Notes under the pieces: generated by a model
Seen by the model: the letters and a program-made list of their open reading frames with translations, nothing else
Database searches by the model: none
What the model was told of the DNA's origin: nothing
Part shown: in pieces, positions 1 through 5,644 of the stretch
Layout of the letters: every line of letters begins with the position of its first letter
How positions within the stretch are numbered: position 1 is the stretch's first letter
Made by a program: the position numbers and the translations under genes
Origin: Desulfobacteraceae bacterium
GTDB lineage: Bacteria > Desulfobacterota > Desulfobacteria > Desulfobacterales > JAABRJ01
Assembly (NCBI GenBank): GCA_011390985.1
Contig: JAABRJ010000057.1
Location: forward strand, 1 to 6,881
Reading direction: 5' to 3'
DNA length: 6,881 bases

Positions 1-678
1 GCCCTTGGCCCGGCAGAGTTTGCCGGCGTAGAGCACCCGCACCGGCTTGGGCGGCGGCTTGGGCGCCCGATGGAAGCGCCCGGCGTCATAGCCGGCGCCC
101 ACCACGTGGATGCGCCCGGGCGCAATGTCGTAAAGTTGGGCGATTTCACTTTTCTGAATTTCGCTCAGGGCCAGCACCGCATCGATTCTGCGGCAGGCAT
201 CGACCAGAAGCGGTCGGAGGTGGGCGCAGTTTTGAAATTGGCGCAGGTCGGTGCCATGGCAGCTGGTCACCACTGGAAGGTCCGGGCAGAGGCGGCGCAC
301 CCGGGCGCTGAGCAGCCACAGGTGGTGGCTGTGGATCAGGTCGGGCCTGAAGGCGGCCACGGCCTCCTGCAGGCGGCCGTCAAAGGCTGCGTGGTAGGCG
401 TCGACCTCGGCGGGTGTCAGGTCCCTGAAACGGCAACTGTCGTAGGGCATCACGTCGCTCATGCCCACCACGTCAAAGGGCAGGTCCGGCCCGCCGAAGT
501 GAACGAAGCGACAGTGCTCCGGCGGCAGCTCGGGGATCGCAGGCGGACTCGGCCCGGGCACCCCGGCCAGCAGGAAACTCTCGTGCCCGCATCGGATGGC
601 GGCGGCGATCATCGCCCGGATGTAGACCCCGCTGCCGGTGGCCTCGGGACGCTGGCTCAGCACATGAAGGATTCGCAT
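1..678 (-). CDS. Glycosyltransferase family 4-like, N-terminal part (runs off left edge)
   Basis: This is the first 226 residues of a GT-B fold glycosyltransferase, which would transfer a sugar from a nucleotide-sugar donor to a glycan or lipid acceptor at the cytoplasmic face. Seen in the sequence: an N-terminal MRILHVLSQRP strand followed by a TGSG loop (residues 14-17), RPDLIHSHH (111-119), SCHGTD (139-144), LALSEIQKSEI (169-179), GAGYD (194-198, where family members often have NGVD) and YAGKL...KG (217-226), which opens the C-terminal donor domain. These motifs, in this order, are characteristic of the GT4 family. The ATG at 678 is the likely start because an in-frame TAG lies three codons upstream. 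No strong Shine-Dalgarno sequence is visible. The catalytic C-terminal half lies outside the window. Sugar and acceptor cannot be inferred; a role in polysaccharide or LPS assembly is only a guess. Confidence 0.9.
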   Translation of the reverse strand, partial: MRILHVLSQRPEATGSGVYIRAMIAAAIRCGHESFLLAGVPGPSPPAIPELPPEHCRFVHFGGPDLPFDVVGMSDVMPYDSCRFRDLTPAEVDAYHAAFDGRLQEAVAAFRPDLIHSHHLWLLSARVRRLCPDLPVVTSCHGTDLRQFQNCAHLRPLLVDACRRIDAVLALSEIQKSEIAQLYDIAPGRIHVVGAGYDAGRFHRAPKPPPKPVRVLYAGKLCRAKG

Positions 679-904
679 GGCAGACTATCGGAATGACCCC
701 AACTCAACCAAAATGAACAAAAAACAGGCGGCATGCAGCGCTTGACCACCCGGGGCTTCACCCCCTGATGCGCCGAAAAGGTCCAGGCCGTTTCCCGCGA
801 CCTCGGGCCGCGGGCGACGATGCAGAGTGCCCGGCAGACCTCCCCGATGATGGATTAACCGCTTTCACAGTCAAAAATCAAGGCTTGATTCCGAATAGGT
901 CTCG
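679..904. other. Non-coding gap between divergent glycosyltransferase and XdhC remnant
   Basis: This stretch of 226 bp holds no convincing gene in any frame. The frame of the downstream XdhC fragment is broken here by stops, the last a TAG at 896-898. No recognisable XdhC N-terminal sequence was found in the plus-strand frames I translated. The part next to the glycosyltransferase start (about 690-727) is distinctly A+T-richer than its surroundings and is where that gene's promoter would be expected. I could not pick out confident -35 and -10 boxes. Confidence 0.6.
876..890. repeat. Short perfect inverted repeat (7-bp arms, 1-bp centre)
   Basis: AATCAAG, a central G, then CTTGATT form a perfect dyad just before the stop codon that precedes the XdhC fragment. 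The one-base centre is too short for an RNA hairpin loop without opening the inner pairs, so a protein-binding dyad is possible. A chance occurrence is equally plausible. No partner copy was noticed elsewhere in the window. Confidence 0.3.
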
Positions 905-1321
905 GTGGATACCCAGCGGTTCGGCTCGGCGCCCCGGGCAGGGGCCTACTTCCTCGCTCCGATCTTGCCGGACCCGGAGCTTCTGGTCTTCGGGGCTGGT
1001 TACATTTCGACTTTTGAGGCGGCCTTTGAAACCCTTGGCGTTTCGTCTTCGGCTTACATCGTCATCGTCACCCGCGGCCATGCCTTTGACCAGCGCGTGC
1101 TGGAGCAGGCGCTCGGGACCCCGGCGGCCTGCACTGGGATGCTGGGCAGCGCCGCCAAGCGCGATAAAATTTTCGCTGCCTTGACCGCCCAGGGGTTCAC
1201 GGACCAGGACCTCGGCCGTGTGCATGCACCCATCGGGCTGCCCATCGGCGCCGAGACCCCCGCCGAGATCGCCGTCAGCATCGTCGGCGAGCTGATCCGC
1301 GTGCGGGCTGGCCGCCCCTGA
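905..1321 (+). pseudogene. XdhC/CoxI-family C-terminal fragment with internal deletion (probable remnant)
   Basis: XdhC/CoxI proteins help mature molybdenum hydroxylases such as xanthine dehydrogenase by handling the sulfurated molybdenum cofactor. The open frame encodes 138 residues. Residues 15-35 match the entry to the Rossmann-like XdhC C-terminal domain (FLAPILPDPELLVFGAGYIS). Residues 51-60 (YIVIVTRGHA), 79-88 (MLGSAAKRDK) and 106-132 (VHAPIGLPIGAETP, then EIAVSIVGELI) match the end of that domain. Full members are typically about 250-350 residues with an extra N-terminal domain, which is absent here: an in-frame TAG lies at 896-898. In addition, residue 36 runs straight into the FEAAFE segment, whereas family members have roughly 35-40 residues between them. 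The conserved basic pair after GMxGS is Ala-Ala here. GTG at 905 is only a nominal start with a weak AGG upstream. The reading frame is otherwise intact, so a short expressed protein cannot be excluded. No hydroxylase genes are nearby in the window. Confidence 0.75.
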
Positions 1322-1341
1322 GCCCCCAGGGCGCGCCGGCC
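1306..1341. terminator. Possible G+C-rich stem-loop at the convergent XdhC/RND junction
   Basis: The 21-bp gap between the stops of two convergent reading frames contains overlapping complementary segments. CCCTG at 1316-1320 pairs with CAGGG at 1327-1331 around a six-base loop, and flanking G+C-rich arms at 1306-1317 and 1329-1341 pair partly. It sits where both transcripts should end. There is no T-tract on either side, so it is not a standard intrinsic terminator. In DNA this rich in G+C such pairing also arises by chance. Confidence 0.3.
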
Positions 1342-1342
1342 G

Positions 1343-4300
1343 CTACTCCCAGCGATAGTCCTTGAACGCCACCCGGAAGAGCAGCGCATAGAATACGGGC
1401 ACCACCACCAGGCTCAGAAAGGTGGCAAAGATCAGCCCGCTCATGATGGCGATGGTCAGCGGCGCCCACATCTCACCGCCCCAGAGGTAAAGGGGCAGCA
1501 GGCCGAAAACCGTGGTGGCGCTGGTCAGCATGATGGGCCGCAACCGGCGCTGGCCGGCCGCCACGATGGCCTGCTGCGGCGCCAGCCGGTTGACCTCGTC
1601 CTCCAGCCGGATGCGCTCCAGCAGCACGATGGCATTGTTGACCACGATGCCGGCCAGGGAAATGATCCCCAGCAGGGTCATGAAACCGAAATAGAGCCGG
1701 GCGGCGAAAAGGCCGATGATGACGCCGATAAACCCCAGCGGGATGGTCACCATGATGATCAGGGTGCGGCGCAGGGAATTGAACTGGATCACCAGTAGCA
1801 GCAGGATGATGAACACCGCCACCGGCACCTGGTCCCGGATGGAAGTGTTGGCCTTCTCGGAGGTTTCGGACTCACCGCCCAGCTCGTAGCGGTAGCCGAC
1901 CGGCCAGGCGGGCTTTTGGGCGTCCAGCCAGGGCACGATTCGGCGGGTGATGGCGCTGGCCGTCACGCCCGGGTAGAGGTCCGCGCTGACGGTCACGGTT
2001 TTCAGCCGGTTGCGGCGCACGATTTCGGCGTACTGCCAGGCGAGGGTGATGTCCGCCACCTGCTTGAGGGGCACCGATTGGCCGGTAGCCTGGGCATAGA
2101 CGTTGAGGCTCTCCAGCTTGCCGATATCCTGGCGGTCGGCCGCCACCGAGCGCAGGACGATCGGGATCACCTTGTCGTCCTCACGGTAGGCGCTGATTTC
2201 GAATCCGCTCAAATCGGTCTGCAGGGAGAGCGCGATGTCCTGGCTGGTCACCCCGGCGCGCCGGGCGCGCGGCTGGTTGATGTCGACCACGATCTTCTTG
2301 ATGCGCTGCCCCCAGTCGTCTTTGATGTTGCGGATGCCGTCCAGGTTCCGCAGGCGCACCTTGATCTCCTCGGCGATTTCGAAGAGCACCTGCGGGTCTT
2401 TGCCGGAGAGCCGGAATTCCACCGGGTGCCGGATGGGGGGGCCGTTTTCGATGCGGTCCATTTTCAGTTCGGCATCGGGGAAATTAAGCGAAATGTAGGC
2501 GTCCAGGGCCTCCATCACCGGACCGATGGCGGCGGGGGTGGGGGTGGTGATCACCATCAGGGCGTATTCGGGGGTGCCGGGATCGGGCTGGTGCTGGAGC
2601 ACGAAACGCGGTCCGCCGCTGGCGATGTGGGTCGCCCAGCTGACGACCCCCTTGCCGTGACCGGAAGGGTCCATCAGCCGGGCGCGGATGAAGGCCTCGA
2701 CCTCGCGCACCACGCTTTCGGTGGTGTCGATGGCGGTGCCCGCCGGCAGGGTCAGCTCCACCTTGAAATAGACCCGGTCGGAGGGGGGGAAAAAGATCAC
2801 CGGCAGGAACCGCGCGCTGTATACGGCGGCGGCAAAGATCAGCGCCACAGCCGCCATGGTCAGGCCGCGGTGCTTGAGGCCGGTGATCAGAAAGAAGCGG
2901 TACAGGCGGTAGGCCCGGGAGTCGAAGCGCTCCGTGAGGGGGTTGACCCGCAGGAACTGAACGCACAGCATGGGTGTCATGGTCAGCGCGAGCACCCATG
3001 AGGAGAGCAGGGTCAGGGTCACCACCTTGAACAGCGGGGCGGTGTACTCGCCGGTGCTGGATTTGGCCAGGAAAATCGGCAGAAAGGCGGCGGCCGTGGT
3101 CAGTGAGGAGGTCAGGAGGGGCACGATCAGTTCGCGCGCCGAATCGACCGCAGCGGCCACGCGCGCCTTGCCCTCGGCCATCTGGACCATGATCGATTCG
3201 GTCATGACGATGGCGTTGTCCACCAGCATGCCTAAAGAGATGATCAGGGCTGCCAGCGACACCTGGTCCAGCCCGATCCCCAGCAAGTGCATGATCCCCA
3301 CGGACATCAGGATCGTCATGGGGATCAGGGCGGCCACCAGCAGCCCCGTGCGCAACCCGAGGGTGACCACCATCACGGCGATCACCACCCCGATGGACTG
3401 CAGCAAGTTGTCCCGAAAGCTGAGGATCTTGCGGTCCACCTCCTCGGGCTGGAAGCTGAGGGGTTCGATTTCGATCCCGTGCGGGTAGTAACGCTGCAGG
3501 TCCTCGAGGGTGGCCCTGACGGCCTTGCCCATTTCGATCAGGTTGCCGCCGGCACCCATGGAAACCGCCAGCCCCAGGGAGGGCGTGCCGCTGGCGTGCA
3601 TGCGGGTGCGGGGCGGGTCGATGGTGCCGCGCCGGATGTCGACGATGTCCCCCAGGAACAGCAGTTCCTGCTGGCCGGGAATGCTGATGACCGTCTGGCG
3701 CAGGTCGTCCACGGAGTCGAAGTTGCCCGAGGGCTCCAGCACGATCCGCTCGGGACCGACCACCAGGTCGCCGCCGGGGATGATGATGTTGCGGCTTTCC
3801 AGGATGCGCATCAGCTGGTAGGGCGAGAGCCCCAGCTGGGCCAGGCGGGCATTGTTGAATTCCACGAAAATGCGTTCTTCCTGGGCGCCGAAAATTTCCA
3901 CCTTGGCGACGTCCTCGATGCGCAGCAGTTCGTCCCGGATCTGGTCGGCGACCTCCTTGAGGTCCGCGTAGGAAAAACCCTCGCCGGTCAGACCGAGGAC
4001 GATGCCGAAGACGTCTCCGAATTCATCGTTGACGAACGGGCCGATGACGCCCTCGGGCAGCTGCACGGCGGCCGCGGCGACCTTGCGCCGCAGGTTGTCC
4101 CAGATGGGGCGCATGGCTGTGTAGCGCTCGCGGATCTCCACGCGAACAATCGAAAGGCCGGTCTTGGACTGGCTTTTGATGTGGTCCAGCTCCGGAATTT
4201 CCTGGATCCCCTTTTCCAGCTTGTCGGTGACCAGCATCTCCACCCGTTCGGGGCTGGCGCCGGGAAAATAGGTGACGACCTGGGCCACGCGGATGATGAA

Positions 4301-4417
4301 GCCCGGGTCGTAATCCCGCGGCAGGCGCTGGTAGGCCGCGATCCCGCCGAACAGGATGATCAGCAGGAAAACGGTGGTGACCCGGTTTTTTTCAATCGCA
4401 AAGCGGGTGATGTTCAC
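1343..4417 (-). CDS. RND-family efflux pump, inner-membrane permease subunit (AcrB/HAE-1-like)
   Basis: This is the proton-driven inner-membrane pump of a tripartite efflux system, 1024 residues against about 1,030-1,050 for typical AcrB-like proteins, and apparently complete. Layout follows the ACR_tran family: TM1 near 13-30, a large periplasmic loop to about 335, TM2-TM6 between about 336 and 490, TM7 near 517-540, a second periplasmic loop to about 860, and TM8-TM12 between about 865 and 1015. Family motifs include FPGASPERVE (51-60), GMLVDNAIV (396-404) in TM4 and GIVVNNAIV (923-931) in TM10. The AcrB proton-relay positions Asp407, Asp408 and Lys940 correspond to Asp400, Asn401 and Asn927. 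The TM4 and TM10 motifs are unlike the CusA-type metal pumps. The start is GTG at 4417, supported by AGAGGA eight bases upstream. It is the last gene of the operon, 54 bp after the adaptor. The substrate is unknown; drugs, bile-like amphiphiles, lipids or self-made toxic compounds are all possible. Confidence 0.95.
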   Translation of the reverse strand: MNITRFAIEKNRVTTVFLLIILFGGIAAYQRLPRDYDPGFIIRVAQVVTYFPGASPERVEMLVTDKLEKGIQEIPELDHIKSQSKTGLSIVRVEIRERYTAMRPIWDNLRRKVAAAAVQLPEGVIGPFVNDEFGDVFGIVLGLTGEGFSYADLKEVADQIRDELLRIEDVAKVEIFGAQEERIFVEFNNARLAQLGLSPYQLMRILESRNIIIPGGDLVVGPERIVLEPSGNFDSVDDLRQTVISIPGQQELLFLGDIVDIRRGTIDPPRTRMHASGTPSLGLAVSMGAGGNLIEMGKAVRATLEDLQRYYPHGIEIEPLSFQPEEVDRKILSFRDNLLQSIGVVIAVMVVTLGLRTGLLVAALIPMTILMSVGIMHLLGIGLDQVSLAALIISLGMLVDNAIVMTESIMVQMAEGKARVAAAVDSARELIVPLLTSSLTTAAAFLPIFLAKSSTGEYTAPLFKVVTLTLLSSWVLALTMTPMLCVQFLRVNPLTERFDSRAYRLYRFFLITGLKHRGLTMAAVALIFAAAVYSARFLPVIFFPPSDRVYFKVELTLPAGTAIDTTESVVREVEAFIRARLMDPSGHGKGVVSWATHIASGGPRFVLQHQPDPGTPEYALMVITTPTPAAIGPVMEALDAYISLNFPDAELKMDRIENGPPIRHPVEFRLSGKDPQVLFEIAEEIKVRLRNLDGIRNIKDDWGQRIKKIVVDINQPRARRAGVTSQDIALSLQTDLSGFEISAYREDDKVIPIVLRSVAADRQDIGKLESLNVYAQATGQSVPLKQVADITLAWQYAEIVRRNRLKTVTVSADLYPGVTASAITRRIVPWLDAQKPAWPVGYRYELGGESETSEKANTSIRDQVPVAVFIILLLLVIQFNSLRRTLIIMVTIPLGFIGVIIGLFAARLYFGFMTLLGIISLAGIVVNNAIVLLERIRLEDEVNRLAPQQAIVAAGQRRLRPIMLTSATTVFGLLPLYLWGGEMWAPLTIAIMSGLIFATFLSLVVVPVFYALLFRVAFKDYRWE

Positions 4418-4425
4418 GCAAGCAG

Positions 4426-4431
4426 TCCTCT
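4426..4431 (-). promoter_or_regulatory. Ribosome binding site for the RND pump gene
   Basis: On the minus strand this reads AGAGGA, eight bases before a GTG codon. It supports the GTG at 4417 as the true start, which also places TM1 at the usual distance from the N-terminus. Confidence 0.7.
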
Positions 4432-4439
4432 GGATGCCC

Positions 4440-4451
4440 GCCGCCGGCGGC
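4440..4451. repeat. Perfect 12-bp G+C palindrome in the adaptor-pump gap
   Basis: GCCGCCGGCGGC is self-complementary and lies between the adaptor stop and the pump's ribosome binding site, following a run of six T (minus strand, 4460-4465). In RNA it could form only a small four-pair hairpin. It might tune the adaptor-to-pump expression ratio, but chance is a fair explanation in such G+C-rich DNA. Confidence 0.3.
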
Positions 4452-4471
4452 GCCCCGGGAAAAAACCAGCC

Positions 4472-5566
4472 TTACAGCAACTTGACCTTGAGCCCCTCCT
4501 GGATCCGGCTGACACCCGCGGTCACCACCAGCTCGTCGGGTGCTAGCCCCGCGACGATCTCCAGGCCTCCGGCACCGATGACGCCCACCTCAACCCCCCG
4601 CCGATGGACGATGCCCAAGCCGTCCGTGAGGCGCTCCAGCGTAAAGACGAATCGCCCCTGCGCGTCTTCGCCCACGGCTGCGGGCGGCAGGAAAATCCGC
4701 CCGGTGGCATCGGCGGCGCTTTCTAAATGGAAGGTGACCGCGGCCGCCATGCCCGGCCGGATGCGGCTGTCGGGGCTGTCCAGGCGCACGGTGACCGGAA
4801 AGGTGGTCTCGCGCCCGACGGCGGCGACCCCCACCTCGGTGACCACCGCCGGAAAGGCTTTATCCGGGACGACGTCGAAGGTCGCCGTGGCCTGCGCCTG
4901 CTCCCGGATGAGGGCGATGATGCCTTCCGGAACCGCCACTTTGACCTCTAGCTGGCTGCCGCAGGTGATCACGGCCACCGCCTGGCCGGGGGTCACGTTT
5001 TCGTTGACTTCCACCGGCACCTGGGCGACGGCGCAGGCCGCGGGGGCGCTCAGGCGGGTGTAGTCCAGCTGGCGGCGGGCAAGCGCGGTCTGGTTTTGAA
5101 GCGCGCGGACGTCGGCCTGGCTGGATTCGTAGGCCGCGCGGGCGGCATCGAGGTCGTTCAGGGAGGCATTGCGGTTTTCGTAGAGGACCCGCATGCGCTC
5201 GAAATTGGCCGCGGCGTTGCGGGTCCCGGCCTCGGCGCGGGCCAGGGCGGCCTCGGCTTTGCGGACGTTCAACTGGTAATCGGTGGGGTCCAGGCCGGCA
5301 ATCGGCTGGCCCGGCTGCAGGCGGTCGCCGACGGCGACCCCGATAAAGGCGATGCTGCCGCCGACGCGGAAACTGAGCGTGGATTCGTGAGCCGCCTTGG
5401 CGCTGCCGGCAAAGGTGCGGACCTCCATCGCCGGGGTGCGGACCACGCGGACATAGCGGACCGGGCGAATCGTCTCCCGGCGGGCGGGCTCGTCCCCCCT
5501 GCCGCAGCCCAGCGCCGCGGCCACCAGCAGGGCTGGCAACAAAATCGACAGCGGTTTTCGGATCAT
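4472..5566 (-). CDS. RND efflux periplasmic adaptor (membrane fusion protein), predicted lipoprotein
   Basis: This is the adaptor that links the RND pump to the outer-membrane channel across the periplasm; 364 residues, the usual size. A signal peptide (basic MIRK, then a hydrophobic stretch) ends in a lipobox-like AALGC, with Cys21 as the predicted lipidated residue. Domains follow the family order: first lipoyl half around 65-98 (RVGGSI, then VGDRLQPGQPIAGLD), an alpha-helical hairpin at about 98-167 rich in Ala, Glu and Arg, second lipoyl half at about 168-200 (LDYTRLSAP to VTPGQAVAV), a beta-barrel domain at about 203-285 (RPGMAAAVTF near its end), and a membrane-proximal domain to the C-terminus (IFLPPAAV onward). 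The ATG at 5566 is chosen because AAGGA lies 11 bases upstream and because it gives a proper signal peptide. A TTG at 5617 would add 17 residues ahead of it. The gene lies 78 bp after the channel gene and 54 bp before the pump gene. Residues 174-178 depart from the common AP(F/Y)DG motif. Confidence 0.93.
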   Translation of the reverse strand: MIRKPLSILLPALLVAAALGCGRGDEPARRETIRPVRYVRVVRTPAMEVRTFAGSAKAAHESTLSFRVGGSIAFIGVAVGDRLQPGQPIAGLDPTDYQLNVRKAEAALARAEAGTRNAAANFERMRVLYENRNASLNDLDAARAAYESSQADVRALQNQTALARRQLDYTRLSAPAACAVAQVPVEVNENVTPGQAVAVITCGSQLEVKVAVPEGIIALIREQAQATATFDVVPDKAFPAVVTEVGVAAVGRETTFPVTVRLDSPDSRIRPGMAAAVTFHLESAADATGRIFLPPAAVGEDAQGRFVFTLERLTDGLGIVHRRGVEVGVIGAGGLEIVAGLAPDELVVTAGVSRIQEGLKVKLL

Positions 5567-5577
5567 GTGTTTGGAGT

Positions 5578-5582
5578 TCCTT
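5578..5582 (-). promoter_or_regulatory. Ribosome binding site for the adaptor gene
   Basis: AAGGA on the minus strand lies 11 bases before the ATG at 5566, slightly long spacing but the best match nearby. It favours this ATG over the TTG at 5617. Confidence 0.55.
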
Positions 5583-5586
5583 GGCG

Positions 5587-5627
5587 GCTTGAAGATGGTC
5601 CGTGAAATCGGGTACAAAGTTTCAAGC
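5587..5627. repeat. Inverted repeat in the channel-adaptor gap, next to the adaptor RBS
   Basis: GCTTGAA at 5587-5593 and TTCAAGC at 5621-5627 are perfect 7-bp inverted arms separated by 27 bases. On the transcript the second arm would end four bases before the AAGGA ribosome binding site of the adaptor gene. It could be a weak translational or mRNA-processing element, or a chance dyad. Confidence 0.3.
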
Positions 5628-5644
5628 GGCGGTATGCCGGCGTT

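Noticed and set aside
70..696. Plus-strand open frame of 208 codons
   Set aside because: It lies antisense to the glycosyltransferase, whose reading frame shows ordered GT4 motifs. The plus-strand product is rich in His, Gly, Gln and Val with no recognisable motif.
752..764. Small GGGG-CTTCA-CCCC hairpin as a terminator or attenuator
   Set aside because: Only four G-C pairs, no T-tract, and no gene ends here on either strand.
768..1184. Plus-strand open frame overlapping the XdhC fragment in another frame
   Set aside because: The XdhC motifs are in the frame starting at 905. This one is Arg, Pro and Ser-rich and shows no similarity I recognise.
1916..3001. Plus-strand open frame of 361 codons opposite the middle of the pump gene
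   Set aside because: Antisense shadow of the same kind: biased composition, no motif, and wholly inside a well-supported gene.
3287..4546. Plus-strand open frame of 419 codons opposite the RND pump and the end of the adaptor
   Set aside because: The composition (repeated His, Asp, Gly, Gln) is what antisense of a G+C-rich gene gives. It overlaps a clear pump gene and crosses its boundary, and has no domain or hydrophobic pattern.
5096..5605. Plus-strand frame opposite the adaptor
   Set aside because: Gly, Ala and Asp-rich shadow of the adaptor gene with no motif.
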